From J038 sp034437535 (lineage in GTDB: Bacteria; Chloroflexota; Anaerolineae; Aggregatilineales; Phototrophicaceae), in the NCBI GenBank assembly GCA_034437535.1, contig DAOTTZ010000081.1:1-64000 (forward strand): 64,000 nt of DNA, in the 5' to 3' direction. Made by a program: the position numbers and the translations under genes. Below the pieces are notes generated by a model, which was not told the origin of the DNA, did not search any database, and was given only the letters and a program-made list of their open reading frames with translations. How positions within the stretch are numbered: the first letter of the stretch is position 1; each line of letters opens with the position of its first letter. Below are positions 26,001 to 33,497 of this stretch, in pieces.

Positions 26001-26108
26001 ACATTAGAAAGTGTGGAGAAACTCACACGAAATTAAAATTTATTTAATAAATTTACTGCTCTCTCCACACACAAAATCGAGGACGCCCCGCACCTGCGGG
26101 GTGTTTTT
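26001..26108 (+). ncRNA. candidate small RNA (or leader of the S9 peptidase)
   Basis: A predicted transcript of about 108 bases lies between the promoter at 25966-25994 and a strong terminator at 26084-26108. GTGTGGAGA (26011-26019) pairs perfectly with TCTCCACAC (26062-26070), enclosing an AT-rich region. The same 5' arm can instead form a local hairpin with CTCACAC (26022-26028), so two exclusive folds are possible. No open frame with a ribosome site is present. It is either an independent small RNA or a transcription-attenuation leader for the peptidase gene starting 33 bases after the terminator. It was not recognised as 6S, tmRNA, SRP or a known riboswitch. Confidence 0.55.
26084..26108 (+). 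terminator. strong Rho-independent terminator
   Basis: CGCCCCGC (26084-26091) pairs with GCGGGGTG (26096-26103; one G-T pair) over a four-base loop and is followed by five T. It is 316 bases beyond the transpeptidase stop but only 33 bases before the next start, so it most likely serves the small RNA or acts as an attenuator. Confidence 0.85.
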
Positions 26109-26141
26109 GTTATAGTGGTATGCAATGAGACCAACTAACTA

Positions 26142-28046
26142 ATGGAGAGTATCGCGGTGCAAAGACAAAAACGACAATACGGCACCTGGCCCAGTCCGAT
26201 TTCACCGGGGGATGTCGCCAGTGGAGGACGGCTTTATGATGCCCAGTGGGACGATGCCAGCGAGACGCTTGTCTGGGCAGAAAAGCGGGCCGGTAAGACG
26301 TATCTGCTGGCGCAAAGTGGCGCAGATGCACCCCGCTACCTGACCGACGGTACGATGGCAGTGCGCGGCGGGGTAGGTTATGGTGGGGGGGGCTTCACCG
26401 TTGCGGGTGGCATGGTCATTTTCGCCGGTGATGAGGGCCGGTTATATCGTGTGCCAGTGACTGGCGGTAAACCCAGCGCGATTACGCCAGCCTTTGGGGC
26501 CTGTGCCGCACCGTGCCTTTCCGCAGATGGCCGTTGGGTGATCTATGTCCACAGTGACGGTAAGACCGATGGGCTTGCGCTGGTAGATGCTGAGGGCCAA
26601 CGGTGGCCGCATAAGTTGATCTTCGAGACCGATTTCGTCATGCAACCTGCCTGGCATCCGTCTGGAGAATTGCTGGCGTGCGTGGTCTGGAATCACCCTC
26701 AAATGCCCTGGGATGGCACCCGGTTGATGCTGGTCGAGATCGCCTACCATGCCGACGGGACACCGTTTATCAAGTCCCGGTCAACCCTGGTCGGTGACGA
26801 CGAGACTGCCATTTTCCAGCCGGAATTTAGCCCGGATGGACGGTATTTATCTTATGTGAGTGATACCAGTGGTTGGGGCCAGCTTTATCTCTATGACATT
26901 GAAGCAGGTACCCATACCCAGGTCACACAGGCAGAAGCCGAGCATGGACAACCCGCCTGGATCCAGGGAATGCGAACCTATGGTTGGGCGGGCGATAGCC
27001 AGAGCCTGTATTATTTACAAAATATTGAAGGCTTCTTCACGTTGTCGCGTTATGATTTGCAGGCGCAAACCCACACACACATCAACGCCCTGGATGCCTA
27101 CACCCACATGGAGCAACTTCACGTCTCCCCTGCCGGGCAAGTGAGTTTGATCGCTTCTTCAGCGGTCATCCCGCCGCGTTTGGTCAGCTATAATCCCGCT
27201 GACGACACAGTACGTATTCAGGCTAGAACGAGTACAGAACATTTAAGTGACGATCAACTAGCCCCTGTCGAGCCGTTGACGTGGGATACAACCGATGGTG
27301 AACGCGCTTACGGGTTGTACTATCCACCTGCCCATGACCACTACACGGCGGAAGGGCCAGCCCCGCTGATCGTCTATATTCACGGCGGCCCGACCAGCCA
27401 GAAGACCGCCGGTTACGAATCCGACGCGCAATTCTTCGCCACACGCGGTTACGGTCTATTGTTTGTCAATCATCGTGGAAGCACGGGTTACGGGCGCGAT
27501 TATATGCTGAAATTGCGCGGCGAGTGGGGCCGGGTTGATGTCGATGACGCGCTGAGTGGGGCGCAACATCTGGTTGAAGCAGGCCGGGCGGATGCACACC
27601 AGTTGATTATCATGGGTGGGAGTGCAGGCGGGTTCACCGTGTTGCAAGCCCTGGTTAATCATCCTGATTTCTTCGCGGCGGGCATCTGCCGTTATGGTGT
27701 GTCGAACCAGTTTATGCTGGTGCAGGAAACGCATAAATTTGAGGCACGTTATAACGACTCTCTACTGGGACCGTTGCCCTCTGCGGCGGATCTCTACCGG
27801 GAGCGGTCGCCTTATTTTCATGCCAGCAAGATCAACGATCCGCTGATTATCTTCCAGGGGACGGCGGATGAGGTGGTGCCTAAATCTCAGTCCGATATGA
27901 TCGTCAAATCGTTAAAAGCGCGTGGCGTGCCCCACGAATACCATGTCTACCAGGGCGAAGGGCACGGCTTCCGCCAACCGGAAAATGTGCGTGATTATTA
28001 CGAGAAGATCGTCAGTTTCTTAGAAAATCACATCATCTATAGTTGA
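26142..28046 (+). CDS. S9-family peptidase (prolyl oligopeptidase / acylaminoacyl-peptidase type)
   Basis: A serine peptidase of 634 residues without a signal peptide. The first 380 residues form a beta-propeller (for example PEFSPDGRYLSYVSDTSG), which restricts access to the active site. The C-terminal alpha/beta hydrolase domain has the oxyanion block IVYIHGGPTSQ, the nucleophile in MGGSAGGF (S494), the acid in GTADEVVP (D576) and the base in GEGHGF (H608). It cleaves short peptides or blocked N-termini. The ATG at 26142 has no good ribosome site; an in-frame GTG at 26157 has GGAG nine bases upstream and may be the true start. It overlaps the convergent GGCT-like gene by 10 bases. Confidence 0.92.
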   Translation: MESIAVQRQKRQYGTWPSPISPGDVASGGRLYDAQWDDASETLVWAEKRAGKTYLLAQSGADAPRYLTDGTMAVRGGVGYGGGGFTVAGGMVIFAGDEGRLYRVPVTGGKPSAITPAFGACAAPCLSADGRWVIYVHSDGKTDGLALVDAEGQRWPHKLIFETDFVMQPAWHPSGELLACVVWNHPQMPWDGTRLMLVEIAYHADGTPFIKSRSTLVGDDETAIFQPEFSPDGRYLSYVSDTSGWGQLYLYDIEAGTHTQVTQAEAEHGQPAWIQGMRTYGWAGDSQSLYYLQNIEGFFTLSRYDLQAQTHTHINALDAYTHMEQLHVSPAGQVSLIASSAVIPPRLVSYNPADDTVRIQARTSTEHLSDDQLAPVEPLTWDTTDGERAYGLYYPPAHDHYTAEGPAPLIVYIHGGPTSQKTAGYESDAQFFATRGYGLLFVNHRGSTGYGRDYMLKLRGEWGRVDVDDALSGAQHLVEAGRADAHQLIIMGGSAGGFTVLQALVNHPDFFAAGICRYGVSNQFMLVQETHKFEARYNDSLLGPLPSAADLYRERSPYFHASKINDPLIIFQGTADEVVPKSQSDMIVKSLKARGVPHEYHVYQGEGHGFRQPENVRDYYEKIVSFLENHIIYS

Positions 28047-28369
28047 ACGGCACCGTCAACGTCACCCGGTTGGCAATAAACCCAGGCCCAGCATCCGCTG
28101 GCAAGTTGAACACGGGCACGGGCATAGAGGCTGGTCTCGTAAGCATCCACCGCCTGTAGATCGGCGGTGGATAACGTGAGCCGTTGCCCGCTGACGGTTT
28201 CGCCCGGTGCAGGCCGGATGAGGGGATACAAGCCACCACCGGGGACGAAGATGCTGGTCAGCTTGAAACCGGGCAGGGTATCCGGTATGCCGTCCAGCCG
28301 CCGCCCGATGACGGCTTCCTGCACTGCCGCTTGGAGCAACGTCCCATAGACAAAAAGTATTTCATCCAT
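28037..28369 (-). CDS. gamma-glutamylcyclotransferase-like (AIG2/GGCT fold) protein
   Basis: The protein has 110 residues. It carries the family entry motif FVYGTLL (6-12), a proline- and glycine-rich PGFKLTSIFVPGGGLYPLI segment, and DAYETSLYARARV (75-87) with E78 as the likely catalytic or conserved acid. Members convert gamma-glutamyl amines or peptides to 5-oxoproline, or are of unknown specificity. It follows serS with a 5-base gap and is probably on the same transcript. Its 3' end overlaps the convergent peptidase gene by 10 bases. Confidence 0.82.
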   Translation of the reverse strand: MDEILFVYGTLLQAAVQEAVIGRRLDGIPDTLPGFKLTSIFVPGGGLYPLIRPAPGETVSGQRLTLSTADLQAVDAYETSLYARARVQLASGCWAWVYCQPGDVDGAVQL

Positions 28370-28374
28370 ACTGG

Positions 28375-29787
28375 TTACGGTGCGGTGATGACGTCCGTCC
28401 CCAGGTATGGGCGCAGAACTTCCGGCACGATGACATGACCATCAGCCTGTTGATAATTTTCCAGAATGGCGATGATAATACGCGGTGTTGCCAACCCACT
28501 GCCGTTGAGCGTGTGGACGAATTCCGTCTTCTTCTGTCCTTCCGGGCGGTAGCGCACCATCGCGCGGCGTGCCTGGAACGCTTCGGTATTACTGCACGAG
28601 CTAACCTCTAACCACTCGTCACTCCCAGGGGCATAGACCTCGATGTCGTACTTTTTCGTCGCGCTGAAGCCCAGGTCACCTGTCACGATCTCTAACCGGC
28701 GGAAGGGCAGTTCGAGCTTGCGGCAGATGTCGCTGGCCGCTTCAGCCAGGGATTCTAACTCTTCATAGCTGGTATCCGGGTGGACGAATTTGTACATCTC
28801 CACCTTCTGGAACTGATGCACCCGTTTGATGCCGCGTGTATCGCGCCCGGCACTGGCTTTTTCCCGGCGGAAGCATGGCGTATTTGCCACGAAGTAAAGC
28901 GGTAAATCCGCTTCATCCAGGATTTCATCCCGGAACATATTGGTAATCGCCACTTCCGATGTCGGGAGCATGTAGATCTCAGCATCCGGGTCATGATAGA
29001 CCACATCGCGGAACTTGGGGAACTGTGCCGCACCGTAGAGCATCGGTTCCTTGACGAAGAACGGGACGTAGACTTCTTCGAAGCCATTTTCGCGGGCGGT
29101 ATCCAGGAAGAAGGTCTCTAAGGCCCGTTGTAGACGCGCCCCCCAGCCCCGCAAGATGTACGAGCGCGTCCCGGCTAGCTTAACACCGCGTTCAAAGTCG
29201 ATGATGCCCAGTTCCGGGCCGAGATCCCAATGCGGTTTGACCTCAAAATCGAAGTCACGGAAGCGGCCTTCAGGCTCCCAGGGGACATTTTCGTCGTCAT
29301 GATCGGCGACCGGCACACTATCGTGCGGCATATTCGGGAGCCAGAGCATATGGTCTTCCAATTCGGCTTCTACCGGGCGCAGATCCTCGATGATGGCGTT
29401 GACGCGATCCCCGATGGCGCGTAACGCATCGGTCAGGCGGTCATAAGCCGCGCTCAGGTCTCCGCTTTGTGCTTCGGTGTCTTGCTCCCCCTGGAGGATG
29501 GCGATAGCCTGGGTATAGTCGCCAGCGGTCAGCGCATCGGTGGCGGCCTGTGCGCGGGCATATTTGGCGTCGTCATCCAGCTTTTTGTCACCACGTAGCT
29601 GGCCAACCGCCTTGTTTAGCTTGTTGCGCGTGGCCTGGATGGTCTCACTCTCGCCCAGCATATCACGCCGCTGGCGGTCAAGCGTCAGGATTTGATCGAC
29701 CCGGCCTATCGCTTCCGTATCGTTCAATTTTTGGATCTGTTCTTTGACCCAATCGGGCTTTTCGCGGATCAGGTTAATGTCGAGCAT
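28375..29787 (-). CDS. serS: seryl-tRNA synthetase
   Basis: A class II aminoacyl-tRNA synthetase charging tRNA-Ser. The protein has 470 residues, slightly long for the family because of insertions in the N-terminal coiled coil (about 1-145), which grips the long tRNA arm. The catalytic core includes TSEVAITNMF, motif 2 (ANTPCFRREKASAGRDTRG) and motif 3 (NGSGLATPRIIIAILENYQ). The ATG at 29787 is preceded by GGAGAA, which lies inside the end of a 48-codon gene whose stop is only 3 bases upstream. Translation of the two is therefore probably coupled. Confidence 0.96.
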   Translation of the reverse strand: MLDINLIREKPDWVKEQIQKLNDTEAIGRVDQILTLDRQRRDMLGESETIQATRNKLNKAVGQLRGDKKLDDDAKYARAQAATDALTAGDYTQAIAILQGEQDTEAQSGDLSAAYDRLTDALRAIGDRVNAIIEDLRPVEAELEDHMLWLPNMPHDSVPVADHDDENVPWEPEGRFRDFDFEVKPHWDLGPELGIIDFERGVKLAGTRSYILRGWGARLQRALETFFLDTARENGFEEVYVPFFVKEPMLYGAAQFPKFRDVVYHDPDAEIYMLPTSEVAITNMFRDEILDEADLPLYFVANTPCFRREKASAGRDTRGIKRVHQFQKVEMYKFVHPDTSYEELESLAEAASDICRKLELPFRRLEIVTGDLGFSATKKYDIEVYAPGSDEWLEVSSCSNTEAFQARRAMVRYRPEGQKKTEFVHTLNGSGLATPRIIIAILENYQQADGHVIVPEVLRPYLGTDVITAP

Positions 29788-29790
29788 GGG

Positions 29791-29937
29791 TTATTCTCCT
29801 CGTGTGATGTCGGGATCGTCGTCATCGTGCAGGGGCCGCGTGAAATCTGCCCGTAGGCGGAAGAACGCCAGCACTGCACCGAGCGCGATCACCAGGATAA
29901 TCAAAATGTCAAAGACCTCGCGGGTCATAAATTCCAT
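29791..29937 (-). CDS. 48-residue single-span membrane miniprotein upstream of serS
   Basis: An open frame from ATG 29937 to TAA 29791. Residues 9-26 are a membrane helix (FDILIILVIALGAVLAFF), followed by a basic stop-transfer (RLR) and an acidic tail (DDDDPD). AGGAG lies about eight bases upstream of the ATG. The stop is 3 bases before serS, whose ribosome site lies within its last codons. It has no recognised family. Position, a strong ribosome site and a coherent membrane pattern argue for a real gene. A possible role is membrane tethering or a leader function for serS; this is speculation. Confidence 0.68.
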   Translation of the reverse strand: MEFMTREVFDILIILVIALGAVLAFFRLRADFTRPLHDDDDPDITRGE

Positions 29938-29954
29938 CGTACTGACTCCTGAAA

Positions 29955-29989
29955 CAAAAAACGCCCGCCCTGGTGGTCAGGGCGCGCGT
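29955..29989 (-). terminator. Rho-independent terminator between kinase-like gene and serS unit
   Basis: A 12-position stem (29961-29972 with 29978-29989, one C-C mismatch) over a five-base loop is followed on the minus strand by six T. It lies 25 bases past the kinase-like stop and only about 10 bases before the ribosome site of the miniprotein. It either ends the kinase transcript or attenuates entry into the serS unit. Confidence 0.85.
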
Positions 29990-30014
29990 CGAAAAAGCAT
30001 CCTGCCAGGTGAAA

Positions 30015-31163
30015 TTACGTCTCAGATTCGGATTCGCTCGTGGAAGACTCGACATCCCGCCACAGCGGCAACATCAAGCTAAACGACGTGCCGACGTTTT
30101 CATCACTCTCGAACCATAATCTGCCGTTCATCGCTTCCCCCTCGTGTTTACACAGGTATAAGTTCAAGCCATAACCGAATTCGCTGAAGACCTGCGGCTG
30201 ACGTGCCCGCTGGAACGGCTCGAACACGCGCTCGCGCTCGCGCTCGCGAATGCCGTAACCCTCATCGCGCACGTCGATTTGCACGCTTTGTTCTTTGGCC
30301 GCCACTTTGATCGTAATCGGCGTGGCTTTCATACTGTACATAATAGCATTCCGTAAAACGTCCTGCAAGATTTGCGTCAGGTAGCCGGGTGCGGCACTCA
30401 CCGCTGGCTTGTTGTCCAGGGTGACTGTCAGGCGTGACCGGTGGTCGTGCGCGTCGGTCTCCGGGTCTACCAGGTCGATGTGATCGAGTTCTTCTTCCAG
30501 GTCTTCCAGAAAGTTCTCCAGGTCAAGCTTGCGGCGTTGTGTTTTGATGTGGTTACGGAGATCCCCGGTGCGGATGTCCTCTAACCGCTGGAACAGGCGC
30601 ATTAACCGGCTGACCCTTGCCATGTGGATCCCGACGAGCCGGGTCAAACCGCCCACCCGTTTCGTCAGGCCGTCGGCATCAGATTTTTTGTCTTTGTGGA
30701 ATTTATCGATGTCACGCTCGATCATATCGACGTGCCCGGCGGTGGAGTCGATGGCGTCGATGAGTTCGCTCCGGAAGACACCGATTAATGCGCTCATCGC
30801 TGTCCAGTCTGGCATGTCGATGGTCAACAGTGTGCAGACTTCGCCTGTTTCGCTCAAGACGCTGGCCGCCCAACACGGGATATGCTCCCCGCCCCGCAGG
30901 ACGTAAAAGCGCACCGGGCGTTCCGCCTGGAGTGATTGATCGCGGTAAGTGTCGATCATCTTCTCCGGGTCGGTCTGGGTCGCGTTGAGTAGCGTTGCCA
31001 TCGCTTCCCAACCGTTCTCGCGGATCGTCGTGACATCGGTGCCAAGAAATGTGCGTGCCGCCAGGTTTTCCAGAATGAGGCGTCCATCACTGCCGAAAAT
31101 TAACACCCCTTGCCCCAGGCCATCCAGCATCGTCTGGAGATCGAAATTTGGTTGGGTGGTCAT
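30015..31163 (-). CDS. PAS-containing histidine-kinase-like ATPase without a clear H box
   Basis: The protein has 382 residues and no membrane helix. A PAS-like domain (about 5-115, with GVLIFGSDGRLILENLAARTFLG) is followed by a helical region and a C-terminal HATPase_c domain. The ATPase has N box DVLRNAIMYSMKA, G1 box DEGYGI, F box VFEPFQRA and G2 box FGYGLNLYLCK. The helical region (FRSELIDAIDSTAGHVDMIE) lacks the usual H-E/D-L-R/K-x-P phosphoacceptor motif, so autophosphorylation at the normal site is doubtful. It may act as a partner kinase or regulate by protein contact. It stands alone between two terminators. A response regulator without kinase is at 10.9 kb, but any pairing is unproven. 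Confidence 0.82.
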   Translation of the reverse strand: MTTQPNFDLQTMLDGLGQGVLIFGSDGRLILENLAARTFLGTDVTTIRENGWEAMATLLNATQTDPEKMIDTYRDQSLQAERPVRFYVLRGGEHIPCWAASVLSETGEVCTLLTIDMPDWTAMSALIGVFRSELIDAIDSTAGHVDMIERDIDKFHKDKKSDADGLTKRVGGLTRLVGIHMARVSRLMRLFQRLEDIRTGDLRNHIKTQRRKLDLENFLEDLEEELDHIDLVDPETDAHDHRSRLTVTLDNKPAVSAAPGYLTQILQDVLRNAIMYSMKATPITIKVAAKEQSVQIDVRDEGYGIRERERERVFEPFQRARQPQVFSEFGYGLNLYLCKHEGEAMNGRLWFESDENVGTSFSLMLPLWRDVESSTSESESET

Positions 31164-31193
31164 GGTGAACCCGCCTGTTTAGTGCGAAAAAAT

Positions 31194-31220
31194 GAAAAAG
31201 AGGGCATCGGGTCGCCCTCT
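31194..31220 (-). terminator. Rho-independent terminator of lysS
   Basis: AGAGGGC pairs with GCCCTCT (31199-31205 with 31214-31220), followed on the minus strand by TTTTT. It lies 30 bases after the lysS stop. Confidence 0.83.
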
Positions 31221-31250
31221 ATCTATTGTATGTGCTTTTGCTCGGTTTTG

Positions 31251-32777
31251 CTATTTTTCGTCACGCAGATGTGGATAAAACAACACATCGCGGATGCTCC
31301 GCTGGTCGGTGAGCAACATCACCAGCCGGTCAACCCCCATGCCGAAGCCACCGTTGGGGGGCATTCCGTAGCGCATCGCCCGCAGGTAATCCTCATCGAG
31401 CGGGGTTGCTTCGTCATCGTCCTCCCGGTAGAGTTCTGCCATGCTGATAAAGCGTTGTTCCTGGTCGAGCGGATCGTTTAGCTCTGTAAAGGCGTTGCCC
31501 ATTTCCATGCCGTTGATGAAGAACTCGAACCGTTCGACATGGAAATCATCGTAATCGACCTGCTTGGCAAAGGGCGAAATATCACGCGGATAATCGACCA
31601 AAAATGTCGGTTGGATCAACTTCGGTTCGACGAAATCACTCAACAAGATGTCGATCATCCGGCCCCAGGTCGTCCCTGGCTTGATTTTGTTGCCCTTATC
31701 ACGCATGGCCGCCGCTAACGAGTCAGCATCTTGATAATCCATGTAGTCGATGCCACTTTCGTTCTTGATGGCATCGCGCAGGGTGATCCGCTTCCAGGGT
31801 GGGGCGAAATCAATGGATTGGCCCTGATAGGTCACGGTGGTATCGTCGGTGACTTGCTCCGCGACATAAGCCACCATTCGTTCGGTCAAGCTCATGACGT
31901 CGTTATAATCCGCATAGGCTTTGTAAAATTCGACCTGGGTAAATTCCGGGTTATGCTTGATGCTGACGCCTTCGTTACGAAAGTCGCGCCCGATCTCATA
32001 AACTGCGTCATAACCACCGACCAGTAACCGCTTTAAGTACAGCTCGAAACTGATCCGTAGGTACAACTGTTGGCTGAGTTGATTATGATGCGTGGTAAAC
32101 GGTCGGGCCGCCGCACCACCATAAATCGGTTGGAGGATTGGCGTCTCGACTTCCAGAAAGCCGGCTTCATCCAGGAAATCGCGGATGGCCCGCACCGTTA
32201 AACTGCGCTTGCGGAATACTTCCCGCACATCCAGGTTCACGGCAAGGTCTGCATAACGCTGACGATAGCGCGTCTCGACATCGCTAAATTCACCATATTC
32301 TTCGACGGTGCCATCGTCCAGCGTGCGTTGCTTGATGACGGGTAGCGGGCTTAAAGACTTGCTGAGAAGTGTCAGTGTGTCTACATTCACGCTGATTTCG
32401 CCGGTACGGGTTCGCATCATGGTGCCGTTGGCCTGCACGAAGTCATCGACTTCGATGAGCTTTTCTTTGACCAGCGCATAGGCATCTTCCCCGATATTGT
32501 TGATGCGGATGAACAACTGCACCCGTCCGCTTTCGTCTTCGATGTGCATGAACGACACCTTGCCTTTGATATTGGCCCGGCGGATGCGCCCGCACACTGT
32601 CACCGCAATCGGATCATCCGGTTCTGTGTCATCGGGGGTGGCGGCTTCGTAGGCGGCGATGGCCTCCTGGGTGGTGTGGGTACGTTTGACCCGGCGGGGG
32701 TAAAGTTCTACCCCGCGTTCCTTGAGCTTTTCGGCCTTTTCCAGCCGTTCTTGTTCCAGCTTAGTCGGTTGCCACAT
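31251..32777 (-). CDS. lysS: lysyl-tRNA synthetase (class II)
   Basis: Charges tRNA-Lys. The protein has 508 residues from the ATG at 32777, with GAGAG upstream; a GTG at 32783 in the same frame is less likely. The N-terminal OB-fold anticodon-binding domain (about 60-150: TVCGRIRRANIKGKVSFMHI) precedes the class II core. Motif 2 lies in FRNEGVSIKHNPEFTQVEFY and motif 3 in GFGMGVDRLVMLLTDQ. KRLLVGGYDAVYEIG is also characteristic. It lies between greA and the kinase-like gene, with a terminator on each side. Confidence 0.96.
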   Translation of the reverse strand: MWQPTKLEQERLEKAEKLKERGVELYPRRVKRTHTTQEAIAAYEAATPDDTEPDDPIAVTVCGRIRRANIKGKVSFMHIEDESGRVQLFIRINNIGEDAYALVKEKLIEVDDFVQANGTMMRTRTGEISVNVDTLTLLSKSLSPLPVIKQRTLDDGTVEEYGEFSDVETRYRQRYADLAVNLDVREVFRKRSLTVRAIRDFLDEAGFLEVETPILQPIYGGAAARPFTTHHNQLSQQLYLRISFELYLKRLLVGGYDAVYEIGRDFRNEGVSIKHNPEFTQVEFYKAYADYNDVMSLTERMVAYVAEQVTDDTTVTYQGQSIDFAPPWKRITLRDAIKNESGIDYMDYQDADSLAAAMRDKGNKIKPGTTWGRMIDILLSDFVEPKLIQPTFLVDYPRDISPFAKQVDYDDFHVERFEFFINGMEMGNAFTELNDPLDQEQRFISMAELYREDDDEATPLDEDYLRAMRYGMPPNGGFGMGVDRLVMLLTDQRSIRDVLFYPHLRDEK

Positions 32778-32800
32778 GGTCACTCTCGTCTTTGGGAATC

Positions 32801-32827
32801 AAAAAGGGGCAGGATAGGATTGCCCCT
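32801..32827 (-). terminator. Rho-independent terminator of greA
   Basis: AGGGGCA pairs with TGCCCCT (32805-32811 with 32821-32827) over a nine-base loop, followed on the minus strand by five T. It lies between greA and lysS, only 24 bases before the lysS start. Confidence 0.83.
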
Positions 32828-32850
32828 CTTATTATGCCACGTTCGGTGAC

Positions 32851-33324
32851 TTAATCAATCGCTTTGATCTTGAACACAATCTCACCATCGGGCGTCTTGA
32901 CGGTCACACGGTCACCGGCTTTGGCTCCCATCAGGGCTTTGCCCATCGGGCTGACGACAGAGATCTTGCCCGCACTGGGGTTTGCTTCCGCAGAGCCAAC
33001 CAGTTGATAGACTTCTTGATCGTCGGTGCCTTTTTCTACGACTGTGACTCGTGCGCCGGGGACGACGGTATCGCGCACCACGCCATCTTCGATCAGTTCG
33101 GCCTGGCTCAAGATAATTTCGATGCGCTGGATTTCACCTTCGACAAAGGCTTGCTCGTTTTTTGCGTCTTCATATTCGGAGTTTTCGGTCAATTCGCCGC
33201 CTTCTTCCAGCGATTGACGCAGACGTTCTGCCACCTGGGGGCGGCGCACGTCCAGCAAATTCCGCAAACGAGACTCCAGGGCTTCCATCCCCTCTTTGGT
33301 AAGATAGTGCGGCTGATCCGACAT
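32851..33324 (-). CDS. greA: transcription elongation factor GreA
   Basis: Rescues backtracked RNA polymerase by stimulating transcript cleavage. The protein has 157 residues, the usual length. The N-terminal coiled coil (about 1-75) has the conserved tip acidic pair in ENSEYEDAKNEQAFVEG. The C-terminal FKBP-like domain has ISVVSPMGKALMGAKAGDRVTVKTPDG. The hallmark LTKEGMEALESRL start is present. It is flanked by hairpins on both sides, suggesting transcription as a single gene. Confidence 0.96.
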   Translation of the reverse strand: MSDQPHYLTKEGMEALESRLRNLLDVRRPQVAERLRQSLEEGGELTENSEYEDAKNEQAFVEGEIQRIEIILSQAELIEDGVVRDTVVPGARVTVVEKGTDDQEVYQLVGSAEANPSAGKISVVSPMGKALMGAKAGDRVTVKTPDGEIVFKIKAID

Positions 33325-33347
33325 ATCTCTGCTCCTGCTAAATGCAC

Positions 33348-33371
33348 AAAAGACACAGCACGGGCTGTGTC
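33348..33371 (-). terminator. hairpin with short T run upstream of greA
   Basis: GACACAGC (33352-33359) pairs with GCTGTGTC (33364-33371), eight perfect pairs over a four-base loop, followed on the minus strand by four T. It lies 24 bases before the greA start, so it could attenuate greA rather than end the kinase gene, which has its own hairpin. Confidence 0.55.
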
Positions 33372-33435
33372 ACCGGTTTGAATAAGCTAATTTCGGCGCA
33401 ATATATCACGAAATCGTAACGAAGTAAAGATCAAG

Positions 33436-33457
33436 AAAACCCGGCCCAGGCCGGGTT
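33436..33457 (-). terminator. hairpin terminator after sensor kinase
   Basis: AACCCGGCC and GGCCGGGTT (33438-33446 with 33449-33457) form a nine-pair, near-palindromic stem, followed on the minus strand by TTTTC. It lies 40 bases beyond the kinase stop. Confidence 0.7.
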
Positions 33458-33461
33458 GTGC

Positions 33462-33497
33462 AAAGTTTTGAACAGGCTGTCGAAAGTTTTGAACAGG
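33462..33497. repeat. tandem 15-base direct repeat, 21-base period
   Basis: AAAGTTTTGAACAGG occurs at 33462-33476 and again at 33483-33497, ending exactly at the kinase stop codon. It is too short for a mobile element; it may be a replication-slippage remnant or a protein or RNA binding site. Confidence 0.8.

Noticed and set aside
29938..30014. T-box riboswitch upstream of serS
   Set aside because: Only a simple terminator hairpin is present. The conserved T-box bulge sequence and specifier stem are not seen.
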